The position numbers and the translations under genes were made by a program. From Neoroseomonas lacus (lineage in GTDB: Bacteria; Pseudomonadota; Alphaproteobacteria; Acetobacterales; Acetobacteraceae), in assembly GCF_014644535.1 (NCBI RefSeq), contig NZ_BMKW01000010.1, positions 239,183 through 303,182 on the forward strand: 64,000 bases of DNA. The letters are read 5' to 3'. Under the pieces are notes generated by a model. It was not told the DNA's origin. It ran no database searches and saw only the letters and a program-made list of their open reading frames with translations. How positions within the stretch are numbered: the first letter of the stretch is position 1; every line of letters starts with the position of its first letter. This document shows, in pieces, positions 17,145 to 29,570 of this stretch.

Positions 17145-18497
17145 TCAGGGCGCGTGGATGGCGACGGTCAGGGCCGTGCCGGCGAAGGGCCGGTCGGATG
17201 GGCCCGTCTGGCCCTGGCCGATGCTCCAGCGGCCGGGCCAAGCCAATTGCTCGATGCCGGTCGCCGATGCGCCGGTGCACGAGGTCCAGCGCGGCTCGTC
17301 ATGATCCCGAACCAGGATGCCGCCCGGGCCCATCGCCGGGTGGAAGCCGATATGCAGGTCGAAGTCCTGGCCGGGCGCCAGGTCCGGCCCCAGCCAATAA
17401 AGCGGACTACGGCCCGGCCGGCGGCCGACGATCACAGTCAGCGTCTGCCGCGCCCCGCGTAGCCCCACCCATAGCGGCGCCAGCGCACCATCCTCGAAGG
17501 CCGAAAAGAAGGTCTGCGCCGGCGCCCAGGGCCTGGACGCCGTTCGTCCCGCGCAGCGAAGTTCCACGAATCCGGCGACCTGGCCGGAGAAACCGGCCTC
17601 CCGCTCACCCGGACCAATAGCGACCCAGGGCAACCCATCGGTCAGCCGCGGCGGCCATGCCAGCGCCTCCCGCACGACGCCGTCCGTATCCAACACCTGA
17701 TACCGCAACCCCTCCGCATCGAGCGCCGCCTGCACGCAATGCAGATACTCGACGCCCTCGGGCATCCGATGCGCGGTCCCGGCACCGGCGGTGCAGAGCT
17801 GCAGCACGCCGCGATGGACCTGCACGTCGAAGGCGAGGATATGGCTGCAGACATAGGCGAGCACGCCGGCATCGACGAGGATGCCCCAGAAGCGCGCCCT
17901 GTCCTCATGGGCGATCTCGCGCTGGCAGTTCCCTTCGAAGCCATTGATCGGAAAGACCGGATGGTGGCCGAGCACGATCTTATACCGCGCATCGGCATGG
18001 GCGTTCAGCGTCGCCCGCAGCCAGTCGGTTTCGACATGCCCCTCCCCACCCAGCCCGGTCCAGAGCGTGTGCACGAAGACCAGCAGGAGGTTGCCGCGAC
18101 GCACCCAGTAGGACAGGCCCTCCTGTCCTGGCGGCCCGTTCGGCGGCAGCGCCAGCACGTCGCGAAACACCGCCTCGCTCATCGCGTCATAGGCGGTGTG
18201 GTTGCCCGTGGTGTGCCAGATCGGCGTGCGTTGGCGGTCGAGCCAGCCCATCTCGACATCCAGCCAGTGGCGCCACTGGCCGCGCAGCGCGGCCGGGTCG
18301 GGCGTGAGGCCGATGACCTCGTCGCCCGGGAACAGGATGAAGTCGGGTTGCGGCGACAGGCGCCGCACGACGGCATTCACCGCGGCAAAGGTCTGCTCAT
18401 GCTGGGCGCCGGGCACGCCAGAACAGGAATCGCCGTAGATCAGGAAGTGATGGCCGGCGCCGCGCGGCAGCAGCGCCGGGATCGGTTCATCGGCCAT
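17145..18497 (-). CDS. Calcineurin-like metallophosphoesterase
   Basis: 450 residues. The metal-binding series of the superfamily is visible in order: YGDSCSG near residue 21, FPGDEV near 56, TGNHT near 95, GHHPVFP near 175 and CSHILAFDV near 215. The first motif is GDS rather than the usual DxH, a departure shared by some purple-acid-like subgroups. The C-terminal 180 residues form a separate beta-rich region of unknown function. No signal peptide is seen, so a cytosolic protein is inferred. The substrate is unknown. Confidence 0.75.
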   Translation of the reverse strand: MADEPIPALLPRGAGHHFLIYGDSCSGVPGAQHEQTFAAVNAVVRRLSPQPDFILFPGDEVIGLTPDPAALRGQWRHWLDVEMGWLDRQRTPIWHTTGNHTAYDAMSEAVFRDVLALPPNGPPGQEGLSYWVRRGNLLLVFVHTLWTGLGGEGHVETDWLRATLNAHADARYKIVLGHHPVFPINGFEGNCQREIAHEDRARFWGILVDAGVLAYVCSHILAFDVQVHRGVLQLCTAGAGTAHRMPEGVEYLHCVQAALDAEGLRYQVLDTDGVVREALAWPPRLTDGLPWVAIGPGEREAGFSGQVAGFVELRCAGRTASRPWAPAQTFFSAFEDGALAPLWVGLRGARQTLTVIVGRRPGRSPLYWLGPDLAPGQDFDLHIGFHPAMGPGGILVRDHDEPRWTSCTGASATGIEQLAWPGRWSIGQGQTGPSDRPFAGTALTVAIHAP

Positions 18498-18529
18498 CGG
18501 CCTTCATCCACTTCCGCGGCGCGGGCGGT

Positions 18530-20353
18530 TCAGCCCGCCTCCTCGCGCAGCATCTCCAATTCCAGCCAGCGTTCCTCGGCCGCCGCCAGCGCGGCCTGCG
18601 CCTTGCCCAGCGCTTCCGTCGCCTTGCGGAAGCCGACCGGGTCGCGCGTGTAGAAGCCCGTATCGGCCACCAGCGCGCTGAGCTTCGCCATCTCCGCCGA
18701 CAGCTTCTCCATCTCGCGCGGCAGTGTCTTCAGCTCGTGCTGTTCCTTGGCATTCATCCGCACGCGGCTGCGGGCGGGCGCGGCATCGCGCGGCGCCGGC
18801 GCGGCCCTGGCCGCTGCCTTCGCTTCGGCCCGCGCCGGCTCGCCCGAGCGCGCCCGCACGCCATGGCCACGCTGCGCCACCATGTCGGAATAGCCACCGG
18901 CATATTCCTGCCAGCGCCCATCGCCTTCCCAGGCGATCACGCTGGTCACCGTGCGGTCGAGGAAGTCGCGGTCATGGCTGACCAGGATGACAGTGCCGGC
19001 ATATTCGGCCACCAGTTCCTGCAACAGGTCCAGCGTCTCGAGATCGAGGTCGTTGGTCGGCTCGTCCAGCACCAGCAGGTTGGACGGCTTGGCGAAGGCG
19101 CGGGCCAGCATCAGCCGCCCGCGCTCGCCGCCCGACAGCGCCGAGAGCGGCGTGCGCGCCTGTTCCGGCGTGAACAGGAAATCCTTCATGTAGCCGATCA
19201 CATGGCGCGGCTGGCCGTTGACATGCACCTGGTCGCCGCGGCCTTCGGTCAGCGCGGCCGACAGGGTGATCGACGGATCGAGGCTGGCGCGCTTCTGGTC
19301 GAGGCCGACCATCTCGATCGCCGTGCCGAGTTTCACTTCGCCGCTGTCGGGCGCCAGCACGCCGATCAGCATGTTCAGCAGCGTGGTCTTGCCGGCGCCA
19401 TTCGGGCCGACGATGCCGACGCGATCGCCGCGCATGATGCGCGTCGTCACCTCGCGCACGATGGTGCGCTCGCCATAGGATTTGGAAATCGCATCCGCCG
19501 CGACGACGAGGTTGCCCGACCCGGCGGCCTCTGACGCCGCCATCGTCACGCGCCCCTGCGCGCCGACACGCTCGCGGTGCTTGGCGCGCAGCGTGTGCAA
19601 ATTCTCCAGCCGCCGCACGTTGCGCTTGCGCCGCGCGGTCACGCCGTAGCGCAGCCAATGCTCCTCCCGCACGATCTTGCGGGCGAGCTTGTGGGCGTCG
19701 CGCTCCTCCTCCTCCAGCACCTGGTCGCGCCAGGTCTCGAAATGCTCGAAGCCCTGTTCCAGCCGCCGCGTGGTGCCGCGGTCGAGCCACACCATCGCCT
19801 TCGACAGCCGTTCGAGGAAGCGCCGGTCATGGCTGATCAGAACGAGCGCGCAATTGAGCGAGGCGAGCTCCGATTCCAGCCATTCGATTGCCGGCAGGTC
19901 GAGATGGTTGGTCGGTTCATCCAGCAGCAGGATGTCGGGCGAGGAGGCCAGCGCGCGCACCAGCGCCGCGCGGCGCGTCTCGCCGCCCGACAGCGCGGCC
20001 GGCTTCTCCTCCCCGGTCATGCCGAGCTGTTCGAGCAGGTAGCGCGCGCGATAGGGCTCGTCATTCGCCCCCAGCCCGGCCTGGACATAGGCCATGACGT
20101 CGGGAAATGTGGCGAGGTTCGGCTCCTGCTCCAGGTAGCGCATGGTGGCGCCGGGCTGGAGGAAACGGGTGCCGCCCTCGGCCTGGATCAGCCCGGCGGC
20201 GACCTTCAGCAGGGTGGATTTGCCCGAGCCGTTGCGCCCGACCAGGGCCAGGCGTTCACCGGGCGAAACGGACAATCCCGCGCCTTCCAGCAGGCGCGTG
20301 GAGCCGAAGCCGTGACGGATATCTTGCAGGATCAGCAGAGGAGGTGGGGCCAT
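18530..20353 (-). CDS. uup: ABC-F family ATPase (Uup-like)
   Basis: 607 residues with two ATP-binding cassettes. Cassette 1: Walker A GRNGSGKS at 39-46, signature LSGGETRR, Walker [14 protein letters not shown]. Cassette 2: Walker A GPNGAGKT, signature LSGGERGR, Walker [13 protein letters not shown]. There are no membrane segments, and the charged linker and C-terminal coiled coil (about 540-600) match Uup. ABC-F proteins act on the ribosome; Uup is linked to DNA-transposon precise excision and ribosome quality. A 293-bp gap with two hairpins separates it from purA. Confidence 0.9.
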   Translation of the reverse strand: MAPPPLLILQDIRHGFGSTRLLEGAGLSVSPGERLALVGRNGSGKSTLLKVAAGLIQAEGGTRFLQPGATMRYLEQEPNLATFPDVMAYVQAGLGANDEPYRARYLLEQLGMTGEEKPAALSGGETRRAALVRALASSPDILLLDEPTNHLDLPAIEWLESELASLNCALVLISHDRRFLERLSKAMVWLDRGTTRRLEQGFEHFETWRDQVLEEEERDAHKLARKIVREEHWLRYGVTARRKRNVRRLENLHTLRAKHRERVGAQGRVTMAASEAAGSGNLVVAADAISKSYGERTIVREVTTRIMRGDRVGIVGPNGAGKTTLLNMLIGVLAPDSGEVKLGTAIEMVGLDQKRASLDPSITLSAALTEGRGDQVHVNGQPRHVIGYMKDFLFTPEQARTPLSALSGGERGRLMLARAFAKPSNLLVLDEPTNDLDLETLDLLQELVAEYAGTVILVSHDRDFLDRTVTSVIAWEGDGRWQEYAGGYSDMVAQRGHGVRARSGEPARAEAKAAARAAPAPRDAAPARSRVRMNAKEQHELKTLPREMEKLSAEMAKLSALVADTGFYTRDPVGFRKATEALGKAQAALAAAEERWLELEMLREEAG

Positions 20354-20539
20354 TGGCCGCTACCTCGCCGCTTCGCTTGCCCAGGTCAACCGCCGGAGGC
20401 GGAATACGGTCGACGGGCCAGGGTCACCGGGCCGCCGACCGTCGCGGCGCGTCACCAACAGCACGAGCCTTTGGCGTGTGCCGAGGCCGCGATTGCGGCC
20501 CGCCGGTCGTCGGGCGAAAGCCAAGCCGGCGGACGGGCC

Positions 20540-20568
20540 CCAATCGAGTTGCAGGGCAACTCGATTGG
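20540..20568. repeat. Perfect 13-bp inverted repeat between purA and the ABC-F gene
   Basis: CCAATCGAGTTGC at 20540-20552 and GCAACTCGATTGG at 20556-20568, with a 3-base loop AGG. It lies 79 bp beyond the purA stop, outside the purA terminator, with no T-run. A REP-like or transcript-end structure is possible. The remaining sequence from 20354 to 20539 shows no gene I can support. Confidence 0.55.
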
Positions 20569-20616
20569 CTAACCCGGATGCCAGTGCCCGGCGATTGAGG
20601 GCATGCGACGGTGAAA

Positions 20617-20645
20617 ATCGACGGTCGAAGCCTTCGACCGTCGAT
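20617..20645 (-). terminator. Intrinsic terminator of purA
   Basis: On the minus strand, immediately after the purA TGA, a 14-bp perfect stem (ATCGACGGTCGAAG with its complement around one central base) is followed by TTTTCAC. A long stem plus T-run directly at the stop codon fits a Rho-independent terminator. Confidence 0.75.
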
Positions 20646-20646
20646 A

Positions 20647-21936
<1,290 letters not shown>

Positions 21937-21939
21937 GGT

Positions 21940-23079
21940 TCAGTCCTTCGTCAGGATCGGGACGGGTCTGCCGTCCTTCAGTTCATGGGTGCAGCGCAGA
22001 CGCTGCGGCGTATCCTCGCCCGCGAGTGCGGCGACGGTCGCGAAGCCCTCGGCGCGGAAGGCCGCGCCATCGGCGCCGATCGGCAGGAACAGCCGCCGCA
22101 TCGGCGCGCTTGCCGGCGCGGCGCTCAGCACCGCGTCAGGGTAGAGCGTCATGCCGGTCGCCGGCTCGTCATTCTGCGAGACGTAGCGACCGCCGCGGGC
22201 GAGTTCGCCGGACATGCCCGGCCCATACAGGGTGAAGGCGACGCCGGTATGATAGCGGAAGCCGCGGAACTCGACCGGGTCGAGCGTGATGCGCAGCCCC
22301 GGCGCCCGGGCCTGGATGGCGGCGAGCACCTCCGCGGCGTTCTGGGCGATGGCACGGGCGGCGGGCGGCAGTTCGGCCGCGTCGAGCGCCGCGAGGGCGC
22401 CCTCGGCCGGGCCGGTCGCCGCCATCAGCCCCGGCAGGGCGGCGAGCGCCCCTGCCTGGCCGTGCACCAGCGTTGTGACCGCCGCGCTGTCCTTGCGGTC
22501 GAGCGCGCGGGCCAGGCTGGAGCGCAGCGGGGCGTCAAGCCCGGCAGCGTCCATCAACGCCGGCACCATGGTCGGCATCGTCACATCGAGGCTGATCTGG
22601 GTGACGCCGATCGCGGCCAACGCCTCGATGGCGACGACGGCGACCTCGGCATCCGCCGCCGGGGCGGCGCCGCCGATGAGTTCCACGCCGGCCTGCGGCA
22701 ATTGGCGCGAGGGGGCGAGCTGGGTGCCGCGCACCCGCAGCACCTGGCCGGCATAACACAGGCGCAGCGGCCGGGCCTGGGCGCCGAGGCGGGTCGCGGC
22801 GATGCGTGCGACCTGCGGCGTGGTGTCGGCCCGCAGCCCCATCATGCGCTGGCTGACCGGATCCATCAGGCGGAAGGTCTGCTCGGCCACCGCAGCGCCC
22901 GAGCCGGCCAGCAGGCTGTCCTCGAATTCCAGCAGCGGCGGCTTCACCCGTTCGTAACCATGGGCGGCGAAAACGCCCATCATGGCTTCAACGAGAGCGG
23001 CCTCCCGCTCGGCTTCGGGCGGCAGGAGGTCGGCGAGCCCCGCGGGCAGCAGGGCGGGATTGGGCAGGTCGTCGGTCAT
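21940..23079 (-). CDS. hisZ: ATP phosphoribosyltransferase regulatory subunit
   Basis: 379 residues from ATG at 23079; the frame upstream is shadow. HisZ is a class II aminoacyl-tRNA-synthetase paralogue that binds short-form HisG and gives it histidine feedback control. It opens with the HisRS-like PAGLADLLPPEAEREAALVE and has motif-2-like sequence LRADTTPQVARIAATRL; catalytic residues of HisRS are not kept, as expected. Presence of hisZ implies a short-form HisG elsewhere, because no hisG is in the window. Confidence 0.93.
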   Translation of the reverse strand: MTDDLPNPALLPAGLADLLPPEAEREAALVEAMMGVFAAHGYERVKPPLLEFEDSLLAGSGAAVAEQTFRLMDPVSQRMMGLRADTTPQVARIAATRLGAQARPLRLCYAGQVLRVRGTQLAPSRQLPQAGVELIGGAAPAADAEVAVVAIEALAAIGVTQISLDVTMPTMVPALMDAAGLDAPLRSSLARALDRKDSAAVTTLVHGQAGALAALPGLMAATGPAEGALAALDAAELPPAARAIAQNAAEVLAAIQARAPGLRITLDPVEFRGFRYHTGVAFTLYGPGMSGELARGGRYVSQNDEPATGMTLYPDAVLSAAPASAPMRRLFLPIGADGAAFRAEGFATVAALAGEDTPQRLRCTHELKDGRPVPILTKD

Positions 23080-23236
23080 GGCCGGCCGAGGGTGTGGCAG
23101 GGCGCCCGCCGCCGGGCAACCCCCGGCGGCCGCGCGCCGCGTTTTCGCCACATCGCGGTCGGGCTGCCGCCATGGCCTCGGCGCATCAACAGCGGGTCCG
23201 CTTTACCAGTCGTCAATGATCTCCCTCGCAAGATGA

Positions 23237-23259
23237 CCCGGCACCGATGCTGTGCCGGG
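23237..23259 (+). promoter_or_regulatory. Hairpin that overlaps the ribosome-binding site of the small membrane protein gene
   Basis: CCCGGCAC-CGATGCT-GTGCCGGG, an 8-bp perfect stem whose 3' arm ends inside the Shine-Dalgarno region GGGAGAA (23257-23263), 12 bp before the ATG at 23272. If formed, it would partly hide the ribosome-binding site. Function is inferred only. Confidence 0.45.
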
Positions 23260-23271
23260 AGAAAGAAAGCC

Positions 23272-23433
23272 ATGCCAGACGTCCGCGCTTCCAGCACCTT
23301 CCCGGCTTATGCAGCCCAGCACGCCGAAGCGCTTCAGAGCGACGACAACCCCGGCCGCGCCTTCGCCAACGGCATCATGTTGTCGCTGCCGCTCTGGGCT
23401 CTGGTCGGCGTCGGGATCTGGGCCATCTTCTGA
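23272..23433 (+). CDS. Small single-span membrane protein (53 aa)
   Basis: ATG at 23272 follows GGGAGAAAGAAAGCC, a good ribosome-binding site. The first 35 residues are polar (AYAAQHAEALQSDDNPGRAF); the last 20 are a single membrane helix (IMLSLPLWALVGVGIWAIF) that ends at the C-terminus, giving a tail-anchored layout. No family is recognised. Single gene between hisZ (divergent) and the lipoprotein gene. Confidence 0.65.
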   Translation: MPDVRASSTFPAYAAQHAEALQSDDNPGRAFANGIMLSLPLWALVGVGIWAIF

Positions 23434-23503
23434 CCTGCGGCCCCTTTTCCAACCGGCCCGCGCTGAGGCATCCTGGCTCTCGCCTGAGGCGATGGAGGGC
23501 AGG

Positions 23504-24055
23504 ATGCGGCGCAGGTCGATGATGGTTATGGGGCTGCTGGGCGCCGGGCTTGGCGCCTGCGCGTCCCAGCCACCTGATTTCAGCTATGGCGGCGCCGGCT
23601 TCCAGCCGAACAACGTCCGGCTGAACCTCGCCTATGCCGAGCGCAATTTCGGCGACATGACCCAATACCAAGGCAAGCCGGCCGAGGCGGCCGCGGCCCT
23701 CGCGCAGTTCGAGGCGGCGGTCGCCGGCATGCGCGACCCCGCCACCTCCATCGCCCTGCCGATGCGCTACGGGTCCCAAGTTGCCGCGGCCGTGCGCGAA
23801 GAGCGCGAGGCGATTGGCATCCCGTTGAGCGTGCTGCCCGGCCAAGCCTCGGCCGCGCTGGCCGCTGCCGTCGGGCCCCTGCAGAGCGGCGACCAGGCCG
23901 CGATCCGCGCCGCCTTGTCCAACCCCGTCTTCACGCTGGGGCCGGAGGTGACGCTCCAGAGGCTGACCAACCTGCCACGGATGTGGATGATGGAATCCAT
24001 CGCCCCGATCCTGACCCGCGCCGCCGGCAGCGAGTCGGGGGTGGTGCTGCGCTGA
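23504..24055 (+). CDS. Putative lipoprotein
   Basis: 183 residues from ATG at 23504, chosen because GGAGGGC is just upstream. The signal ends in the lipobox LGAC (Cys at residue 19), so acylation at that Cys is predicted. The mature part is Ala-rich and helical without a recognised domain (NLAYAERNFGDMTQYQGKPA near the start). It lies 70 bp after the small membrane protein gene on the same strand and may be co-transcribed. Function unknown. Confidence 0.7.
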   Translation: MRRRSMMVMGLLGAGLGACASQPPDFSYGGAGFQPNNVRLNLAYAERNFGDMTQYQGKPAEAAAALAQFEAAVAGMRDPATSIALPMRYGSQVAAAVREEREAIGIPLSVLPGQASAALAAAVGPLQSGDQAAIRAALSNPVFTLGPEVTLQRLTNLPRMWMMESIAPILTRAAGSESGVVLR

Positions 24056-24099
24056 CAGCGCCCGCCTTGCGCTGAGGCCCCTCCCCCCGGGCCAGGCCG

Positions 24100-24495
24100 T
24101 CAGCGCCGGTATTGCGCGTCGGTGACATGCTCCATCCAGGTGACAGGGCTGCCATCGAGCTTTTCCTGGACGGCGATGTGGCTCATGGCGGTGGTCACGG
24201 CAGCGCCGTGCCAATGCTTCTCGCCCGGCGGGAACCACACCACGTCGCCGGGGCGGATCTCTTCAACCGCGCCGCCCTCGCGTTGCACCCAGCCGCAGCC
24301 AGCGGTCACGATGAGCGTCTGACCGAGCGGGTGGGTGTGCCAGGCCGTGCGGGCCCCGGGCTCAAAGGTGACGAGAGCGCCGGCCACGCGCGCCGGATCG
24401 GGCGGACTGAACAGCGGGTCGATGCGGACATTGCCGGTGAACCACTCCGCCGGTCCCTTTCCGGAGGGCACTTCTCCCGCGCGCCGAATATCCAT
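24100..24495 (-). CDS. Cupin-domain protein
   Basis: 131 residues, a single double-stranded beta-helix. Cupin motif 1 is [20 protein letters not shown] (His52, His54); motif 2 is [16 protein letters not shown] (His near 96). The three His and the Glu equivalents are consistent with a mononuclear metal site. Similar small cupins are annotated as carboxymuconolactone-decarboxylase-associated or quercetin-dioxygenase-like, but the substrate is unknown. An inverted repeat CCCGGCT-N6-AGCCGGG lies 24 bp upstream (24519-24538), a possible operator. Confidence 0.8.
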   Translation of the reverse strand: MDIRRAGEVPSGKGPAEWFTGNVRIDPLFSPPDPARVAGALVTFEPGARTAWHTHPLGQTLIVTAGCGWVQREGGAVEEIRPGDVVWFPPGEKHWHGAAVTTAMSHIAVQEKLDGSPVTWMEHVTDAQYRR

Positions 24496-24518
24496 GGCTG
24501 TCACATCCTCTGTGATCG

Positions 24519-24538
24519 CCCGGCTCGGTTCAGCCGGG
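24519..24538. promoter_or_regulatory. Inverted repeat upstream of the cupin gene
   Basis: CCCGGCT-CGGTTC-AGCCGGG, 7-bp perfect arms, 24 bp before the cupin start codon. It could be an operator or a leader hairpin; no regulator is identified. Confidence 0.35.
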
Positions 24539-24641
24539 CGCCTGTCCGCCAGATGGGCGCTTGGCCCCGTTCGACCTACCGCTCGCAAGACAGTGTGATG
24601 GGCGGTGGGTATGGGCGAACCCGACCGTCGACACGATCCGC

Positions 24642-24677
24642 GGAGGGCTGGAGGGCGCGCGAGCCCTCCAGCCCTCC
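24642..24677 (-). terminator. Long hairpin terminating the serC-serA unit
   Basis: Perfect 15-bp arms, GGAGGGCTGGAGGGC and its complement, around a 6-base loop GCGCGA. It starts 3 bp after the serA stop. The arm is itself a duplication of GGAGGGC. No T-run follows, so it may act with Rho or protect the 3' end. Confidence 0.65.
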
Positions 24678-24679
24678 GT

Positions 24680-26263
24680 TCAGAAGGCCAGCGCCGTGGC
24701 CTGCACCACCAGCGGCAATTCCCGCACGCCAGCCAGCACGCCATCGGGCATCGGGCCGTCGAGCCCGACCAGGCAGATCGCATCCCCGCCCGGGGCCGAG
24801 CGCCCGAGGTGGAAGGTGGCGATGTTCACCCCCGCATCGGCCAGCGCCATGCCGAACCGCCCGATGAAGCCCGGCTTGTCCTTATTGGTGACGTAGAGCA
24901 TGTGCGGCGCGAAATCCGCCTCCACCGCGATACCCTTGATTGCAACCAGGCGCGGCTTGTTCTCCGCCAGCAGCGTGCCAACGATGCTCCGCTCGAAGCG
25001 GTCGGTTACCACGGTCAGGCGGATCAGCGTCTGGTATTCGCCGCTGCGTTCGACCGTGGTCTCGGCCACCTCGATGTCGCGCTGCTTGGCCAGCACCGGG
25101 GCGTTGACCATGTTCACCGCGCCCATCAGCGGGGTCAGCACGCCGGCCAGCGCCGCCGCCGTCAGCGGCTTCAGGTTCAGCTCAGCGACGGCGCCTTCGT
25201 ATTCCAGCCGGATGGCCTTGATCGCGCCGTCCTGCGCAACCGTCAGCTGCCCGGCCATGCCGCCGAGCAGCCGCGCCAATTCCATGTAGGGCTTGAGGCG
25301 CGGCGCTTCCTCGGCGCTGACCGAGGGCATGTTGATGGCGTTGGAAACCGCGCCGGTCAGCAGGAAATCCGCCATCTGGTCGGCCACCTGCAGGGCGACG
25401 TTCTCCTGCGCCTCGGCCGTCGCGGCACCCAGATGCGGGGTGCAGACGACGTTGTCCAGGGTGAACAGCGGGCTGTCGGTCGCCGGCTCCGTCTCGAACA
25501 CGTCGAGCGCGGCGCCGGCGAGGTGCCCGGATTTCAGCGCGTCATACAGCGCCGTTTCATCGACCAGCCCGCCACGCGCGCAGTTGATCAGCCGCGCGCC
25601 CTTCTTCATCCGCGCGATGGCGTCGCGCGAGATGACGTTGCGCGTCTGCTCGGTCAGCGGCGTGTGCAGGGTGATGAAGTCGGCACGCGCGATCAGGTCG
25701 TTTAATTCGACCTTCTCGACGCCGATCTCGACCGCGCGCTTCTCGGACAGGAACGGGTCGAAGGCGATGACGCGCATCTTCAGCCCCAGCGCGCGGTCGG
25801 CTACGATCGAACCGATATTGCCGCAGCCGATCAGACCGAGCGTCTTGCCGAACAGCTCGACGCCCATGAAGCGGTTCTTCTCCCACTTGCCGGCCTTTGT
25901 TGACACTGACGCGTCAGGCAATTGCCGCGCCAGCGCGAACATCATGGCGATGGCGTGCTCGGCGGTGGTGATGGCGTTGCCGAAGGGCGTGTTCATCACC
26001 ACGACGCCGCGCGCGGTCGCGGTGGTGACGTCCACATTGTCGACGCCGATGCCGGCGCGTCCCACGACCTTGAGCTTCGGCGCGGCCTCCATCAGTTCGC
26101 GCGTCACCTTGGTGGCTGAACGCACCGCCAGGCCGTCGTAGTCGCCGATGATGGCGCGCAGGTCAGCCGGGGACAGGCCCGGCTTGAAGTCCACCTCGAT
26201 GCCGCGGTCGCGGAAGATCTGCACGGCGGCCGGGCTGAGCTTGTCGGAAATCAGGACCTTCAT
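24680..26263 (-). CDS. serA: D-3-phosphoglycerate dehydrogenase, long form
   Basis: 527 residues, the type-1 long form with an intervening (ASB) domain and C-terminal ACT domain, as in Mycobacterium. It oxidises 3-phosphoglycerate to phosphohydroxypyruvate with NAD+, the first serine step. Seen: NAD motif [16 protein letters not shown] near 145, catalytic residues in [11 protein letters not shown] (Arg) and the His of CTPHLGAAT, then ACT domain from about 450 ([16 protein letters not shown]). It lies 3 bp after serC. Serine feedback through the ACT domain is expected from the family. Confidence 0.97.
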   Translation of the reverse strand: MKVLISDKLSPAAVQIFRDRGIEVDFKPGLSPADLRAIIGDYDGLAVRSATKVTRELMEAAPKLKVVGRAGIGVDNVDVTTATARGVVVMNTPFGNAITTAEHAIAMMFALARQLPDASVSTKAGKWEKNRFMGVELFGKTLGLIGCGNIGSIVADRALGLKMRVIAFDPFLSEKRAVEIGVEKVELNDLIARADFITLHTPLTEQTRNVISRDAIARMKKGARLINCARGGLVDETALYDALKSGHLAGAALDVFETEPATDSPLFTLDNVVCTPHLGAATAEAQENVALQVADQMADFLLTGAVSNAINMPSVSAEEAPRLKPYMELARLLGGMAGQLTVAQDGAIKAIRLEYEGAVAELNLKPLTAAALAGVLTPLMGAVNMVNAPVLAKQRDIEVAETTVERSGEYQTLIRLTVVTDRFERSIVGTLLAENKPRLVAIKGIAVEADFAPHMLYVTNKDKPGFIGRFGMALADAGVNIATFHLGRSAPGGDAICLVGLDGPMPDGVLAGVRELPLVVQATALAF

Positions 26264-26266
26264 CGC

Positions 26267-27442
<1,176 letters not shown>

Positions 27443-27462
27443 GATGCAGCTCCCTTCCAGAA

Positions 27463-27512
27463 GCAGGAACCTGCCGCGCAAAGGTAGCCGCCAAGGCTGG
27501 CTGATGAACCTT
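27463..27512 (-). ncRNA. Candidate structured leader of serC (serC-motif-like)
   Basis: On the minus strand upstream of serC a nested stem AAGGT/ACCTT with inner AGCC/GGCT (27481-27512) is followed by a second hairpin GCAG-GAAC-CTGC (27463-27474), 21 bp before the start codon. A two-hairpin serC leader motif is described for alphaproteobacteria. I recognise the position and the two-hairpin layout, not the consensus letters, so identity is tentative. Nothing else was found in 27513-27712. Confidence 0.35.
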
Positions 27513-27712
27513 CCGGGCCGGGCAGGACGCGGTTGCCGGCACGTCGTGCCGATCCGCTGCCGCCGCCAGCACGGGAAAGACCCGCCAGACCGACCGGCTG
27601 CCCTTGCGGGGCAGGTCCCGTATGCGCCCCGGTGGGGGGGCGTGGCCCGCGACCCACATACGCCCGCGCCACGACCCAGGCAACCGTGGCGGCCCTGCGC
27701 CGTTGCATCACC

Positions 27713-28717
27713 ATGTCGCGCGCTCAGGCCTCGGTTCTCATCCTCGTCGGCCTGGTGCTGGCGCTGTTCGTCTTCGTGCCCGAGGTGCCGCTGCTCGGCG
27801 CCGCGGGTTTGTTGCTGGCCATCGCGCTGAGCCTGCCGGCGGGGATGGTGATGCGCTGGACCGGCGCGCCACGCTGGGTCGCGGTGCTGGTCGTGCTGCT
27901 GGGGCTGGTGCTGCTCGCCATCGGTGCCGGGGCACTCGCCGCCGGGCCACTGAGCGAGCAGGCCCACAAGCTCACCGAGGATCTGCCGCGCTCCATCCAA
28001 TCCCTGCGCGAGCGGATGACGCAGAGCCCCTGGGGCGCCTGGTTGGCGGAACGCATGACCCTGCCGGAGGACGGCGCCACCCGGGGGATGGGCCTCGCCG
28101 CCACCGCCGCCAGCACCACGCTGGGCTGGATCGGCAATGCCGCCGTCATCCTGCTGGTCGGCGTCTATCTGGCACTGCGCCCGACGGACTACATGGCGGG
28201 GCTGCGAGCGTTGCTGCACCCGAGCCTCGATGCGCCGGCGGCCGCGGCGCTGCGCGAATGCGGCGAGGTGTTGCGCGGCTGGCTGGCAGGGCAGGCCTTC
28301 GCCATGGTGGTCAGCGGCACGCTTACCTGGGTCGGGCTGACGCTGCTCGGGGTGCCACTCGCCGGCGTGCTGGCGGTGCTGGCGGCGCTGCTTGGCTTCA
28401 TCCCGAATATCGGCCCGGTCATCGCCGCGGTACCGGCCATGCTGCTGGCGACGACGATCTCGCCCTGGCTCGCGCTGTGGGTGGCGCTGCTGTTCCTGGC
28501 CACGCAGTTCATCGAGGGCAATATCCTGACGCCGCTGGTGCAGGCGGAGATGGCCGACCTGCCGCCGGCCGCGCTGCTCATCGCGCAGGTGTTGATGGCG
28601 TCCTTCTTCGGGCTGCTCGGCGTGGCGCTGGCCGCGCCGCTCGCCGCGGTGGCGGCGGTGCTGATCCGGCGAGGTTATGCCGAGAGATGGCTCGGCCGCG
28701 ACCCGGCCCGGCCGTGA
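27713..28717 (+). CDS. AI-2E family transporter (PerM-type permease)
   Basis: 334 residues from ATG at 27713 (GTG at 27686 is possible). About seven to eight membrane helices in the AI-2E/YdiK pattern: two N-terminal pairs, a long soluble segment (about 80-145), then helices including the family hallmark [21 protein letters not shown] and the following [17 protein letters not shown]. Family members export varied small molecules or act as Na+/H+ antiporters; the autoinducer name is historical. Its stop is directly abutted by the stop of the convergent flagellar gene (no gap). Confidence 0.88.
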   Translation: MSRAQASVLILVGLVLALFVFVPEVPLLGAAGLLLAIALSLPAGMVMRWTGAPRWVAVLVVLLGLVLLAIGAGALAAGPLSEQAHKLTEDLPRSIQSLRERMTQSPWGAWLAERMTLPEDGATRGMGLAATAASTTLGWIGNAAVILLVGVYLALRPTDYMAGLRALLHPSLDAPAAAALRECGEVLRGWLAGQAFAMVVSGTLTWVGLTLLGVPLAGVLAVLAALLGFIPNIGPVIAAVPAMLLATTISPWLALWVALLFLATQFIEGNILTPLVQAEMADLPPAALLIAQVLMASFFGLLGVALAAPLAAVAAVLIRRGYAERWLGRDPARP

Positions 28718-29536
28718 TCAGGCCCGCAGGCTGACTGAGAGCGTGGTGATCATCGACAGCGCATCGGTTGAACTGGAGCTGCCTTCCGCCGCCGCATTCG
28801 CCGCTGCGATCAGGTAGCGCTCGGCGAGCTTCCGCACCGCCTTGTCGTCCTGCAGGCTGTCGATCCTGAGGCGGGAGGTGACCGCGCGTCCCTGCGTCTC
28901 GACCGCCTGGATGGCCATGGCGTCGGGCAATTCGAGCGCGCCGGTAACGACACGGCGCAGCACGGTATTGCCCAGCACGCCGTAGACGTCGGTCGCTGTC
29001 TTGGCCGATTCGAGGAAGTAGAGCGCATCCGACATGCCGGCCTGGGTGTCGTCGAGCCCGGTCCGGTACTGGTACTTCAGGAAACCATTGGTGAGGTTCT
29101 CGACCAGCGTGCTGTCGCGCAGACCCGCCAGCCCGGTCGAATGGACGCCGAGCGTCTCCGCCGCCGCCTGCCAGGTGGTGCCGAGTTGCGCCGCCAGGCC
29201 CTTGGTGTCTTTCGGGTCGGACAGCAGCGCGCGACGCACGAGCGCGCCGTTACCCTCCTGCCCCGCCAGGCCAAGCGCGGGCAGCAGCACCTTGAGGATG
29301 CGGGGGTCCTGCAAGGCCTTCTCGATGGTGTCGGCCTTGTCGAGCGCTGTGCGGAACTGCGCCAGGGCGGAGATCGAGACTGGGTCCTTCTTCTCCCGCT
29401 CGATGCCCTTGGCCTCGGCGCCATCGGCGGTGGCGCGTTGCAGCGCCGGGATCGCCATGGCGGCCGAGCCGGTGCTCGCGGTCGTCGATGACGACACGCC
29501 GAACAGCGCCTGCACCATGGAGAGAGAGAGATCCAT
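28718..29536 (-). CDS. DUF1217 flagellar-associated protein
   Basis: 272 residues from ATG at 29536. The DUF1217 region covers about residues 60-250: a Gln/Asp-rich helical repeat with RILKVLLPALGLAGQEGN and LVENLTNGFLKYQYRTGLDD. This domain is found in alphaproteobacterial flagellar-cluster proteins related to basal-body or rod-associated factors. The start is in a GA-dinucleotide tract (29518-29530). No other flagellar gene is in the window, so it is an outlier from its usual cluster. Confidence 0.8.
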   Translation of the reverse strand: MDLSLSMVQALFGVSSSTTASTGSAAMAIPALQRATADGAEAKGIEREKKDPVSISALAQFRTALDKADTIEKALQDPRILKVLLPALGLAGQEGNGALVRRALLSDPKDTKGLAAQLGTTWQAAAETLGVHSTGLAGLRDSTLVENLTNGFLKYQYRTGLDDTQAGMSDALYFLESAKTATDVYGVLGNTVLRRVVTGALELPDAMAIQAVETQGRAVTSRLRIDSLQDDKAVRKLAERYLIAAANAAAEGSSSSTDALSMITTLSVSLRA

Positions 29537-29570
29537 GCCGCAGCCTAGGCCCGCACCGATGAAAACACGG

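Noticed and set aside
20354..20539. Possible gene between the ABC-F gene and purA
   Set aside because: Only a 96-aa leftward frame without ribosome-binding site or domain; the region is dominated by hairpins.
27590..27712. Possible riboswitch upstream of the AI-2E transporter
   Set aside because: GC-rich with several short palindromes, but no pattern matching a known class.
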